From NCBI GenBank assembly GCA_947570505.1, contig CANOTH010000003.1, positions 1 to 64,000 on the forward strand: a stretch of DNA of 64,000 nt, read 5' to 3'. Source of the stretch: an uncultured Candidatus Saccharibacteria bacterium. Its GTDB lineage: Bacteria > Patescibacteriota > Saccharimonadia > Saccharimonadales > Saccharimonadaceae. Of this stretch, positions 43,964 through 52,413 are shown in pieces. The stretch's first letter is position 1, and every line of letters starts with the position of its first letter. The position numbers and the translations under genes were made by a program. The notes under the pieces were generated by a model. That model saw only the letters and a list, made by a program, of their open reading frames with translations, made no database searches and had not been told where the DNA came from.

Positions 43964-44119
43964 ACTGCTTCCTAATAATACCTAATGTGTTTCTGTCCCT
44001 ACTTTTTCAGTCCAGGTGAGCCTCTCAAAATCGAACCCCTCGCTAAAGCTCGGGTCGTGATTTTGACCCGGCTCAGCCCTTCGAGCCGTCATGACTTCAA
44101 AAGTAGGGACAGAAACACA
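43964..44119. repeat. cassette-associated palindromic element (copy 2)
   Basis: Arms 43986-44006 and 44099-44119 form a 21-bp perfect stem (TGTGTTTCTGTCCCTAC...). They enclose TCAGTCC at the left and TTCGAGCCGTCATGACTTC at the right, as in the 22308-22418 element, with a second inner stem (TCAAAATC / GATTTTGA). Outside it, GTCCACTGCTTCCTAATA (about 43962-43979) is a degenerate inverted copy of the end of cassette G. Confidence 0.8.
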
Positions 44120-44124
44120 GCAAA

Positions 44125-44333
44125 CTAGTATTACCAAACAGCGGACGGGGAAACCGTACCAACGAACATTGTTATCGGACGGGTTAACACCTGAGGCATT
44201 GAAGTTGAGGTTGTAAGCTTTAGCATTCCAGGTACCAGCCCCGTAAACAGTAGCAATACGAGACCAATCGTAGCCATTGATGCCGAAGTTCCTCAAAGCG
44301 CTATTATTAAGATTAATCCACCCGCTACGGACG
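44125..44333 (-). repeat. variable cassette G, adenine-rich, possible template-like copy
   Basis: The 5' border is at 44322-44333 and the 3' border near 44128. It encodes FVRSGWINLNNSALRNFG ... NAKAYNLNFNASGVNPSDNN ... GFPVRCLV with AAT and AAC codons at the positions that differ in cassette K. All nine differences to K fall on adenines of this coding strand (plus-strand positions 44170, 44173, 44175, 44199, 44200, 44206, 44227, 44268, 44278). That makes G the less mutated copy or a template-like repeat. Confidence 0.85.
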
Positions 44334-44345
44334 AAGCCTAGACTA

Positions 44346-44550
44346 TTATACCAAACAGCGGACGGGGAAACCACGGAAGCGATAGTTTTGGTCATATGAT
44401 GGACGGATGCCGCTGGTATAGAAGTCAAGGCCATAAGCATTGGCTGTGGTAAGTGATGAATAGACTCTAGCAATACTTGACCAACCATAGCCCCGGTTAC
44501 CGAAGTACACTATATGGCCATTGAGCAAATTTACCATCCCGCTACGGGCA
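44346..44550 (-). repeat. variable cassette H
   Basis: It lies 12 bp from G in the same orientation. Its 5' border is mutated to GCCCGTAGCGG (ARSG instead of VRSG, 44539-44550). It encodes SGMVNLLNGHIVYFGNRG ... YRFRGFPVRCLV and ends in TAA. The tandem of G and H shows that cassettes can be stacked. Confidence 0.85.
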
Positions 44551-44671
44551 TTAGTTAAACCAAAAACAGATCAATTTTATCTCTGTTATTCTCAAGTTGA
44601 ACTTGTAAACGGTTTACAAGTTGCCCTTTTTTGTTTTTGGCTTTCGCCCAGAGAATTCATATCAGTTACTT

Positions 44672-44879
44672 CGTCCGTAGCGGGAATATCAGCTTAAACA
44701 ACGGCTCACTGAGGGACTCGGGCTACATTGGCTACGACTGGTCGCGTACCTCTGTAGCTTACTACTCTGCGACCTCGGCTAACTCTTACTGGTTTGACTT
44801 TAATGTCTCAGAGTCTCGCCCGTCCTACGGCCCGTACAGTCGTTGGTACGGTTTCCCCGTCCGCTGTTTGGTATACTAG
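44672..44879 (+). repeat. variable cassette I
   Basis: It is opposite in direction to G and H. The 5' border is at 44672-44683 and the stop at 44877-44879. It encodes YFVRSGNISLNNGSLRDSG ... SRWYGFPVRCLVY, fully open. A hairpin CTTGTAAAC-g-GTTTACAAG lies just upstream (about 44605-44624) with a following T run, a probable terminator or barrier. Confidence 0.85.
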
Positions 44880-44899
44880 TCGACCTTGAGCTAGGAGGT

Positions 44900-45307
44900 T
44901 CAGATTTTGATCTTTTCTAAATTTCCATTAAGGATTTTTGGTTCAAAAGCATGGATTTCATCATGAATATATGGCTGATTTGGCAGAGGAAAGAGAGTAA
45001 AGACGGGTTTATCAAAATATTTGGCCACAAACATCTCTGCAAAACTATTTGCACCAATATAGTGGTCGATGCCGTTCTTGGAATAATTACAAACTAAGAC
45101 AGCATCAGCGGTGCGGATTTTGTCGGTGTGAAGATGGACGGGATCAGTTTCAATTTTGGTTTGGATGGGATCGTAATTTGGCTGTTCGGCTAGATGATTA
45201 ATCACTCCGTTTGGCAGTAGAACTTCATGACCGAGGGCTTCAAGTTGTTGGGCAATTTGCAAGACTTCTTTAGTAAAACTTAGACTACAACAAATACATA
45301 TTTTCAT
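44900..45307 (-). CDS. nucleoside 2-deoxyribosyltransferase-like protein
   Basis: A 135-aa Rossmann-like protein. KICICCSLSFTKEVLQIA at the N-terminus, ADAVLVCNYSKNG in the middle and IGANSFAEMFVAKYFDKPVF (a Glu in the A-E-M helix) match the small NDT-like/SLOG-type fold that binds nucleotides or nucleosides. The precise substrate cannot be told. Shine-Dalgarno AGGAGGTT precedes the ATG. Confidence 0.7.
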   Translation of the reverse strand: MKICICCSLSFTKEVLQIAQQLEALGHEVLLPNGVINHLAEQPNYDPIQTKIETDPVHLHTDKIRTADAVLVCNYSKNGIDHYIGANSFAEMFVAKYFDKPVFTLFPLPNQPYIHDEIHAFEPKILNGNLEKIKI

Positions 45308-45387
45308 GAACCTCCTTTGAGTTTATTATAGCATGGCTGTTGTTTGAGATGGGTATTTCTATAATACTTATGCTATAATGTAATTGT

Positions 45388-45957
45388 ATGAAGAAGTTGA
45401 TAATCAAGTGTCAATTAATAGATCGAGCTGATTTTGAATGCAGAGCGGCAGAGATTGGTTTGGAATTTGGGTCGACGATTTGGCAGCACGAGCGAATTTA
45501 TGTGCCGAGCGACTATCGACCAAACATGAATCATCCGCGGATGATTCTGCGTACTGAAGTTCGCCAAACTAATCAGCCGGCGAATTATACCATGTTTTTG
45601 AAGCGGCATATTGAAGATAGTGGGGTGGATATTGTGCATAAGACAGCGGTGGGAGATTATACAGAGGCAACAGCAATGATCCATCAACTGGGTTTTCGTA
45701 AGGCAGCGGAAGTGAGCCGACAACGGCAAGAGTTGGCATTAGATGAACATACAAAAATGTGTCTGGATATTGTGGAAGGACTCGCTGGCTCTTTCCTTAA
45801 GATTGAGGCAGAATTAGCGGAAAATGTGGCGGTTGAGGCTTTGAGGAGGGAAGTTTTTCGCACTTTGGAGCTATTTGGTCAGGAAACGTTTATTATGCAG
45901 ACCTATGCTGATTTGATGACTGAGCAGATGCAGCCGTATTATTTGCCAGAATATTAG
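45388..45957 (+). CDS. CYTH-domain protein (class IV cyclase / triphosphatase fold)
   Basis: A 189-aa protein with the order of the CYTH tunnel fold: KLIIKCQLIDRADFECRAAE, QHERIYVP, MILRTEV, MFLKRH, a segment with V-K/R pairs (AAEVSRQRQEL) and LDIVEGLAGSFLKIEAEL. Family members act on triphosphates such as thiamine triphosphate, tripolyphosphate or ATP. The first ExExK is not intact (IIKCQ), so activity is uncertain. TATAAT 11 nt before the ATG: leaderless. Confidence 0.7.
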   Translation: MKKLIIKCQLIDRADFECRAAEIGLEFGSTIWQHERIYVPSDYRPNMNHPRMILRTEVRQTNQPANYTMFLKRHIEDSGVDIVHKTAVGDYTEATAMIHQLGFRKAAEVSRQRQELALDEHTKMCLDIVEGLAGSFLKIEAELAENVAVEALRREVFRTLELFGQETFIMQTYADLMTEQMQPYYLPEY

Positions 45958-45961
45958 TATT

Positions 45962-46060
45962 TATCCTCGTGGTGGTTCGGTGTGTCACCCTTGACCACTA
46001 CTGCGTCGCTCAAATAAAAATGCAGGCATTTTTATTGTTCGCTATCCTCGTGGTGGTTCG
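45962..46060. terminator. bidirectional terminator with flanking direct repeat
   Basis: AATAAAAATGC pairs with GCATTTTTATT (46013-46036) between two convergent genes. An 18-bp direct repeat (TATCCTCGTGGTGGTTCG) flanks it at 45962-45979 and 46043-46060; the right copy overlaps the last codons of the DUF4868 gene. Confidence 0.7.
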
Positions 46061-47193
46061 CCTTCGGGTTCGGACAGTAGCTTCTTTGATTTAATTTCGT
46101 AGCGACGACCATTAACGGGCGAAATATAATAGTCTTCACTCAAGAGATTTACGAACATGGTCAAGTCTTTATCGTCCATGATAATGATGGAACCATCGTC
46201 GTCGGTCATTAGTTCGAGCTGCATTTCGTCAGCATAGTCAATTAACTTGTCTTGGGGCATTTCTTCGGCAATGTCTAGAGCTTGAAGTTTTTTTACTAAG
46301 GGTTTTTTGTCTTGCAGCAGGCCATTGAGAGTGAGACCTTCTGCAAAGGAAAGTTTGTATTTGTCGCTGAGCTCTTTGGCTTTAGCATCGGCGATGACCT
46401 GAGATTTGTAATCATATTGGAAAAGATTTTCAAATTTTGTCTGGTTAAAGATGATTACGTTGTCATCAACAATTGCGACTTGATTGTCATCGGGCATTTT
46501 TAGGGCGACTTCGGCTGAAAAAGGCTCAAAACCCTCACCATTGAGCTCCCAGGACGAGCCGCCTTTGAGAGCAGCCGAAGCGGAAATCCCCTTAGCAATA
46601 TAGAATGTTTTAGTGCCGCCTTCGTTGCCAGGATAAGTGAAGCGGGCGATAATGCCTTTGATTTTTTTGAATTCGTCGATGTGATCGCTCATAGAGTCAA
46701 TATCGCGATATTCGTGTTCGATGAGATGAATAAGAGTTTCGGCACGACCGACATTAGTGAGTTTGGTGCGGTAAATAACTTTCTCTTCGCCGTCGGATTT
46801 TTCGTATTCGCGACACTCCAGACCTTTGTCAGCTTCTTTGATGATATAGCCGGTGGCTTCTTGCATGAAGAGGGCTTTGACACTAGCAGTGAGCTGGTCA
46901 GAATAACGTACTCGGTAGGGGGTGTAATTTTTGTTGAAGAGAAAGAGCTCTACGGAAACGTTATTTTTCATCTCGTCAACTTCGTTAGCCCAATGGAAAA
47001 CATCAAAACTCGCTGGTGGTAGGGAAGTAGACTGATTAGCTGATTCGGTAGGAGTGTCTGGAAGTGCGGAGGTAGGAGTAGTATTAGTGGTATCTTGATT
47101 GGTGGTATCGTCAGTCGCAACTTCCATAACAACGTCCGTCTCTATTGTTACATCGTTGTTAGTTGCATCACCATTAATCTGTTCGTTATCCAT
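46042..47193 (-). CDS. DUF4868-like protein (related to KwaB)
   Basis: A 383-aa soluble protein. The first 60 residues are acidic, Thr-rich and probably disordered. The core contains VAIVDDNVIIFNQTKFENLF and then a helical C-terminal half (QVIADAKAKELSDKY ... LVKKLQALDIAEEM), a pattern I associate with DUF4868. That domain is found in KwaB of the Kiwa anti-phage system. A KwaA-like membrane partner would be expected. The divergent gene at 47466 is a membrane protein, but it is not in the same operon and I do not see KwaA features. Family assignment is moderate, defence role speculative. Confidence 0.5.
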   Translation of the reverse strand: MDNEQINGDATNNDVTIETDVVMEVATDDTTNQDTTNTTPTSALPDTPTESANQSTSLPPASFDVFHWANEVDEMKNNVSVELFLFNKNYTPYRVRYSDQLTASVKALFMQEATGYIIKEADKGLECREYEKSDGEEKVIYRTKLTNVGRAETLIHLIEHEYRDIDSMSDHIDEFKKIKGIIARFTYPGNEGGTKTFYIAKGISASAALKGGSSWELNGEGFEPFSAEVALKMPDDNQVAIVDDNVIIFNQTKFENLFQYDYKSQVIADAKAKELSDKYKLSFAEGLTLNGLLQDKKPLVKKLQALDIAEEMPQDKLIDYADEMQLELMTDDDGSIIIMDDKDLTMFVNLLSEDYYISPVNGRRYEIKSKKLLSEPEGEPPRG

Positions 47194-47465
47194 ATTTACC
47201 TCGCTTTTGGTTTATTATAATGCAAGCTGACTAAAAACACAACAAAAAACCTTAGTATAGGGGTAATTTATTGACTTTTATAGCTATCTGTGCTATAATG
47301 GTAGTATGGAATGACGAAAATCATTCTGATACGACTGTTTTTGAGGTGGAAGAGCCAGAATTTGGTAATTTTACTCTTAAAAAGTCAAGGAACAAAAAAT
47401 TGCACCTTAATATTCTGAAGAATCTGAATAAGGGGTGCCTATCTATTTTTCTGGGAGGGAAAAAA

Positions 47466-48179
47466 ATGAAGGATTTTAAGATTATTTTTGCGCAAATTAT
47501 CCTACTGCTCGGCTTGACACTGATAGGTGCTGGGATCATTAGTTCATTTGGGGTACGTAGTGCGGGTAAAGCCTCAATTAATTACAACTCAGAAGGAGAA
47601 GTGATTGAAGTAACAGAGAAGGACTACTATGCCTACGCACAGTTGAACTTTCCGGTATCTTGGGCAATTGCGGCTCCGACTTTGTGGTTAGAACACGATA
47701 ATTGGCGGCCTGAGCTGGCTTATCGTCGCGCGACTTTGCGGACGTTGACGATACTCGGAATCATCTGTGCGATGATCGCAGCTTGGATGATTTGGTATGA
47801 GTTTCACCAGCTCAAAAAGTCGCGCACTGATGCGGCAGATGAGGAGGCCGAAGAACTAAGAGCGAGGCTGCCCTTTAACGGTTGGACTATGAGCTACATG
47901 TTGATGTTCGGCATCGTTTCTCATGCTGTCACCGTGGGTTGGGGGATTGTGGTACTCGTGCCCTTTATGATAATCTGTGAAGCTATTCGCTCCATCCTTT
48001 ATGCACGTAGAGGTAGAGTGAAGAAGCGCTGGAGGCTGGTACATGAAGTGAAACCAGCAGAAGATAGTAAAACGAAGAAGGTTCGTAGGGTGGATGATGT
48101 AGACGAACCGACTTTGCCGCCCTCGCGGCCGGTTAGGACTGGAAGAGGACCAATTTATCCGGTGCGGCCGAGAAGTTAG
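47466..48179 (+). CDS. membrane protein of unknown function
   Basis: A 237-aa protein with hydrophobic segments at about residues 5-28 (IIFAQIILLLGLTLIGAGII), 95-117 (LTILGIICAMIAAWMIWYEF) and 145-180 (two passes around MSYMLMFGIVSHAV and IVVLVPFMII), and a basic, Pro-rich tail. I choose ATG 47466 because GGGAGG lies 7 nt upstream; the same frame is open back to 47271, but that would include the promoter (TTGACT, 17 nt, TATAAT, about 47273-47300). It is divergent from the DUF4868 gene. Confidence 0.7.
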   Translation: MKDFKIIFAQIILLLGLTLIGAGIISSFGVRSAGKASINYNSEGEVIEVTEKDYYAYAQLNFPVSWAIAAPTLWLEHDNWRPELAYRRATLRTLTILGIICAMIAAWMIWYEFHQLKKSRTDAADEEAEELRARLPFNGWTMSYMLMFGIVSHAVTVGWGIVVLVPFMIICEAIRSILYARRGRVKKRWRLVHEVKPAEDSKTKKVRRVDDVDEPTLPPSRPVRTGRGPIYPVRPRS

Positions 48180-48201
48180 GCAGATTCTTCGGAAGAATCC
48201 T

Positions 48202-48231
48202 GGGAGATCATTTCCGATCTCCCTATTTTTT
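48202..48231 (+). terminator. rho-independent terminator
   Basis: GGGAGATC (48202-48209) pairs with GATCTCCC (48216-48223), then TATTTTTT. A second small hairpin GATTCTTC / GAAGAATC precedes it. Confidence 0.85.
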
Positions 48232-48254
48232 GTGTGAAGAATGTGGTGGAAAAC

Positions 48255-48310
48255 TTTTCCACAGATACGTAAATAGGGGTGGATATGGGACTTTTACACA
48301 CTGTGGAAAA
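48255..48310. promoter_or_regulatory. cluster of three DnaA-box-like nonamers
   Basis: TTTTCCACA (48255-48263, plus), TTTTACACA (48292-48300, plus) and TGTGGAAAA (48302-48310, minus strand) match the relaxed DnaA box TTWTNCACA. No dnaA or dnaN is near, so this is more likely a DnaA-binding regulatory site than oriC. Confidence 0.35.
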
Positions 48311-48365
48311 CTTTTAAGGGGATCAAACATTTTAGAAAAAAGCTGGAGAAAAATGAAAAAAGCAC

Positions 48366-48800
48366 TTGCACTTTTTAAAAAAGTCGACTATACTGAAATC
48401 AGTGGACGAACACCCACACAAACAAGTGAAAAATTACAAAATATAAAAATAAAAAACGTAGCAAACACGATTAGCGGGGAAGTACCACAAGCAAACATAT
48501 TAAGTATAGTAAATTAACAAGGTTTGAGATCGGCCAACTAGGAGTTTTTGCACGCGTTTAGGATACGCGTAACCGAAACCAATACGCACTTCAAATAAAC
48601 ACCTCCCAATTAACTCTATAGGTCGACATTTATTTGTAGACCTCAACCCACTTTTACACTTTAAGTCTCTCAACGGCTGTGAATGTGGTTGGCTAAGGCC
48701 GACCAGATCACGGTAGATAAATAGTGTAGCAACACAAATAAAAATATACGCAAAACACAAAAATGCGGAAATTTCTAGTTGAACGGTCTCAAACGAAATA
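48366..48800 (+). ncRNA. promoter and candidate structured RNA upstream of rsmH
   Basis: TTGCAC (48366-48371), 17-nt spacer, TATACT (48389-48394) form a good promoter. Downstream, GTTTGAGA (48522-48529) can pair with TCTCAAAC (48787-48794), closing a region that holds at least two local stems (ACGCGT-ttaggat-ACGCGT, AGGTC ... GACCT). A 54-aa A-rich frame (ATG 48353 to 48517) overlaps the promoter and is probably not a gene. The RNA class is not recognised; I looked for tmRNA, RNase P and SRP signatures and found none. Confidence 0.4.
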
Positions 48801-48816
48801 GTGTATAATAATACAC

Positions 48817-49692
48817 ATGGAAGAACTTCATCAACCTGTATTATTGTCGGAAGTACTTGAAGTTTTGCAGCCGAAGCTCGGGGAATCTTATTTGGATCTC
48901 ACAGCGGGGTATGCAGGGCATGCAAGTGAAATTTTGGATGTAACACAGAATTATAAGGATTCGGTCTTGGTAGATCGAGATCATAATGCGATAGAGGTGC
49001 TGAGGGCGCGGTTTCATGATCGACCCCTGAGGATTATCGAGGTAGATTTTTATAATGCGGTGCTACAGGAAATTGAGTGTGGAAACACTTTCGATATGAT
49101 ATTAATGGATTTTGGAGTTTCTTCTCCGCAGCTAGACAGGGCAGAGAGAGGTTTCTCTTTTGCTAAGGATGGTCCATTGGATATGAGGATGGATCAGAAG
49201 CAAGAATTGGATGCTGAAAGAATTGTGAATAAATGGAGTGAACGGGAAATTTGCAGCATCTTGGAGAAATATGGTGAAGAGAAGCCAGGTTTTGCGAAGC
49301 TAATTGCACGGGCGATTGTGCATGGGCGACCATGGAAGTCGACTTTGGAGCTAGGTGAGGCGCTGAAGAAGTATGGACGAGGAGGAAAAGTCCATCCGGC
49401 GACTCGTACATTCCAGGCGATTCGGATTGCCGTGAATGATGAGCTGGGTGAAATAGAGCGAACATTGCCGCTGCTTACGAAGGTTTTGAAGCCGGGTGGC
49501 AGGGTAGCGATGATAACTTTTCATAGTCTAGAAGACCGGTTGGTAAAGGATTGGATGAGAGAAATGTCCAGTTTTGGCGAGGAATCAGAGATAGAGGTTT
49601 TGACGAAAAAACCAATTACTGCGGAGGAACAGGAGTTGTTTATCAACCCGAGAGCACGGAGTGCGAAACTGCGCGCAGCGCTGAAATTGTAG
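48817..49692 (+). CDS. rsmH: 16S rRNA (cytosine-1402-N4)-methyltransferase
   Basis: A 291-aa SAM-dependent enzyme (MraW). SAM-binding region SYLDLTAGYAGHASEIL (more often GTLGxGGHS), MILMDFGVSSPQLDRAERGF (family signature) and RVAMITFHSLEDRLVKDWM. It is leaderless: TATAAT (48804-48809) lies 7 nt before the ATG. It is the first gene of the division/peptidoglycan cluster, as in the classical dcw order. Confidence 0.95.
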   Translation: MEELHQPVLLSEVLEVLQPKLGESYLDLTAGYAGHASEILDVTQNYKDSVLVDRDHNAIEVLRARFHDRPLRIIEVDFYNAVLQEIECGNTFDMILMDFGVSSPQLDRAERGFSFAKDGPLDMRMDQKQELDAERIVNKWSEREICSILEKYGEEKPGFAKLIARAIVHGRPWKSTLELGEALKKYGRGGKVHPATRTFQAIRIAVNDELGEIERTLPLLTKVLKPGGRVAMITFHSLEDRLVKDWMREMSSFGEESEIEVLTKKPITAEEQELFINPRARSAKLRAALKL

Positions 49693-49833
49693 AGTGTGGA
49701 GACTTTGCGAGAGCTAGCTGTGAGAGTGGAGTGAGCTGGGCTTCGGAATGATAAAGGCGACGAGGTGAACTGGCGATCGGGAGCTAGGGAACTGAGCCGT
49801 AAATAAAAACCAAACATAAAAAGGAGGCAAAAT

Positions 49834-49902
49834 ATGCCACGACAAATTATTGTAACCAGCAATCGTTCTCGCACTCAAAAAGTGCAAGTACACTTCCGCT
49901 AA
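49834..49902 (+). CDS. short basic peptide of 22 aa
   Basis: The ATG follows a perfect Shine-Dalgarno (AAAAGGAGG, 6-nt spacing). The 22-codon frame (MPRQIIVTSNRSRTQKVQV, then HFR) ends in TAA. It could be a leader peptide for the structured RNA region that follows or a very small protein. No homologue recognised. Confidence 0.45.
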   Translation: MPRQIIVTSNRSRTQKVQVHFR

Positions 49903-50180
49903 TTAGTCGCAGAGGCTAGTTAGCACGGAAAACTGAGGTATCGATTTTCCCACGAGCTAGAATATGGGAGGGTGCGTTCGCCGAGTTTTTGATACCTATA
50001 TGGGCCGGATAAGGCTCACCACGGTTGGAGAGTTAAAACCGTAGAGTGTTTACCAAGTTACATGACCTTCCTGAGGTATGCCGCATGATTACTTATGGCT
50101 CTGTCATGCGCGCAGCCTCGGTCTAAGATTCTGCTGAGGTAACTGGAACTCGTACAACCTTTTGAAATTGGAATTATTAA
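49903..50180 (+). ncRNA. structured non-coding region between rsmH and the FtsL-like gene
   Basis: No ORF. Several stems can form in order: AGGTATC / GATACCT (enclosing CCCA / TGGG), ACGGTT / AACCGT, CATGAC / GTCATG (enclosing GCC / GGC) and CCTC / GAGG. GC content and stem density are higher than in ordinary spacers. With the small peptide upstream it looks like a regulatory leader or stable RNA. Family unknown. Confidence 0.4.
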
Positions 50181-50213
50181 ATTTAAAACAAAAACAGCGA
50201 GGAAACAAAACTA

Positions 50214-50561
50214 ATGAGACCACAGACATATGTGACAAGGCGCTCAGCGACCTCAAGTGGTTGGTCACGGAATTATAATACAGTACGTCATACACCGAAG
50301 ACTTTAGGATCGATATCGAATTTAATGATTGTGGGCATGTTGGTTTTGATCGTGGGCTTGATTTACGTGGCGCAGGGGACGCAGGCAACTAATTATGACT
50401 ATGAATTGTCGGCGATTGAGGACGAAATTGCGGAATTGGAAGCTAAGAAGGAAGATTTGGCAGTGGAGAAGGCTAGGTTGACGTCGATTGCAGCGAGCGA
50501 GAATAGTACGGTAGCGAATAGTATGGAAACGGCGGCAAATAGCGGATTTGTGGCAGAATAG
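50214..50561 (+). CDS. FtsL/DivIC-like bitopic division protein
   Basis: A 115-aa protein with a basic cytoplasmic N-terminus (45 residues), one membrane segment (about residues 37-55, LMIVGMLVLIVGLIYVAQ) and an external coiled coil (LSAIEDEIAELEAKKEDLAV). Size, topology and position between rsmH and the PBP gene match FtsL, which with FtsQ and FtsB activates FtsW-FtsI. FtsL is poorly conserved in sequence, so this rests mostly on context. Confidence 0.7.
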   Translation: MRPQTYVTRRSATSSGWSRNYNTVRHTPKTLGSISNLMIVGMLVLIVGLIYVAQGTQATNYDYELSAIEDEIAELEAKKEDLAVEKARLTSIAASENSTVANSMETAANSGFVAE

Positions 50562-50655
50562 TGTTTTCTGCACTACAGATAAGCCCAGTTGAGGTGGGAT
50601 TATCTTAAGTTTAGCACAAGTAGTTTAAGTTGTCAAGATATGATATAATATAATC

Positions 50656-52392
50656 ATGAGCAGGAACAAAGTCCTTAAGTATGGTCTTTTGGCAGTGCTG
50701 ACGGTGATAGTCGTACGTCTGTTTTTTATTCAGATTATTCAGCATGATGTATGGACTGAGAAGGCTTTGGCGCAACAGACGAAGCAGAATGTTTTGAAGG
50801 CGAAGAGGGGGGAGATTTATATGATGGATGGTGATGAGCCGGTGGCGGTAGTAATGAATGCGACCGTCTATACGGTGATTGTGGATCCGATGTTGGCAAA
50901 TAGGGAGGAAATTGCAGAGAAGATTAGCGGTATTGTGGGTGAGCGGCAAGTTGCGACGTGGGATGAGGTATTTTCTAATAAGACACTGCGCTATTATATT
51001 GTGGCGAAAAATGTGGAACGCAAGGCGGCGGAACAAATTGTTGAGCTGGATCTGACGGGAGTGTGGTTGCAGGCCAGTACAAAGCGAGTGTATCCAGAAG
51101 GGAATTTAGCGGCAAGTGTGCTGGGATTCGTGAATGCGGATGGTGTGGGTCAGTATGGGGTAGAGGGAGCAATGAATGAGACTCTGTCGGGTCAAGATGG
51201 CTTGTTGAAGACGATTAAGGATGTAAATAACGTCGCTTTGTCGATTGGTGATGACAATATCAAGGAGCCAGCAGTGGATGGTGAAGATATTGTGCTTACG
51301 ATTGATAAGACGATGCAGTATAATGTAGAGAAAATTTTAGCACAGAAAGCTCTAGAAGTAGGTAGTGCGAATGCTAGTGCAATTGTGATGGATCCAAATT
51401 CAGGGCGGATCTTGGCGATGGCTAATTATCCGGGGTATGACCCAGCGGATTATGGCAATGTGACTAGTGCGGCGGCCTATGTAAATCATGCGATAGAGGA
51501 TCCTTTTGAGCCAGCTAGTATTTGTAAGACTTTGACTTTTGCGACAGGTATAGATTTGGGAGTGATGAATGCAGAGAAGACGTTTGTAAATACGGGCGAG
51601 ATCACTGTGGATGGGTGGCCGATTAGGAACTCCAATATGGATACGTCGTTGCTTGGAATACAAACGATGCAAAAAGCTTTTAATTATTCGATGAATACGG
51701 GGTCAACGCAGGTCTTGAAATGGTTGGGTGGTAGTGAGACGGAGATTACGGATTTGGGCAGGGCTAGGCTGTATGATTATTTTTATAACCATTTTGGACT
51801 AGGTCAGTATACAGGGTTTGAACTGTACGAATTACCAGGATTCTTAGTAGAGCCGAATGCCGACATGTATGGTTTGGCATCATTGTATGCAAATATGACT
51901 TTTGGTCAGAATATGCAGACGACGATGATCCAGGTGGCAGCAGCGATTAGCTCGGTGATCAATGGAGGCAAATATTATACACCAACGATTGTGGCAGGGA
52001 AGTTGAAGAATGGGGAATTAGTGCCAGCAGAGAGCAAGGGTGCAGTGCGTCAGACGGTGAGCGAGCAAACTAGTGCTGAGATGCGTGAAATGATGTATGG
52101 GACAAGAGTAGTCTCACGTTCGTCCGGCATGGATAAACCAGGATATTATATTGGAGGTAAAACTGGCACGGCACAAGTAATTAAAGATGGTGCGTATTCA
52201 ATGGACGAGCTCCAGGCGACTTATATTGGATTTGGCGGGACGGAAGGGGAGATGCCAGAGTATTTGATTATGGTGCGCCTTTGGGAAGAGGGAAAGAAGC
52301 TAGAAGGCCATGTTCATGCTCAGCCAGTGTTTGATGCTCTGAATGTCTATCTGCAGGATTATCTGAGGGTTCAGCCAAAGTTAGCGGAATAA
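50656..52392 (+). CDS. ftsI: penicillin-binding protein 2 / FtsI transpeptidase
   Basis: A 578-aa class B PBP. It has an N-terminal membrane segment, a pedestal domain (about residues 40-200) and a transpeptidase domain with ASICK (SxxK, about residue 286), SMN (SxN, about 346) and KTG (about 500). It crosslinks septal peptidoglycan as partner of FtsW. TATAAT just upstream of the ATG (leaderless). It precedes mraY with a 21-nt gap. Confidence 0.93.
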   Translation: MSRNKVLKYGLLAVLTVIVVRLFFIQIIQHDVWTEKALAQQTKQNVLKAKRGEIYMMDGDEPVAVVMNATVYTVIVDPMLANREEIAEKISGIVGERQVATWDEVFSNKTLRYYIVAKNVERKAAEQIVELDLTGVWLQASTKRVYPEGNLAASVLGFVNADGVGQYGVEGAMNETLSGQDGLLKTIKDVNNVALSIGDDNIKEPAVDGEDIVLTIDKTMQYNVEKILAQKALEVGSANASAIVMDPNSGRILAMANYPGYDPADYGNVTSAAAYVNHAIEDPFEPASICKTLTFATGIDLGVMNAEKTFVNTGEITVDGWPIRNSNMDTSLLGIQTMQKAFNYSMNTGSTQVLKWLGGSETEITDLGRARLYDYFYNHFGLGQYTGFELYELPGFLVEPNADMYGLASLYANMTFGQNMQTTMIQVAAAISSVINGGKYYTPTIVAGKLKNGELVPAESKGAVRQTVSEQTSAEMREMMYGTRVVSRSSGMDKPGYYIGGKTGTAQVIKDGAYSMDELQATYIGFGGTEGEMPEYLIMVRLWEEGKKLEGHVHAQPVFDALNVYLQDYLRVQPKLAE

Positions 52393-52413
52393 GTGTTATA
52401 ATTAGGGATAGAT

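Noticed and set aside
43986-44119. Simple transcription terminator after cassette G
   Set aside because: The stem is far longer than a terminator, encloses conserved sequence shared with 22308-22418 and is not followed by a T run on the cassette strand.
48255-48310. Chromosome origin (oriC)
   Set aside because: Only three relaxed DnaA boxes and no dnaA, dnaN or rpmH nearby; parA and parB are 17 kb away without a parS.
48353-48517. tmRNA with tag frame (GCA AAC ACG start) or a 54-aa gene before rsmH
   Set aside because: The tag would not end in the usual LAA, no tRNA-like 3' end is present, and a good promoter lies inside the supposed ORF.
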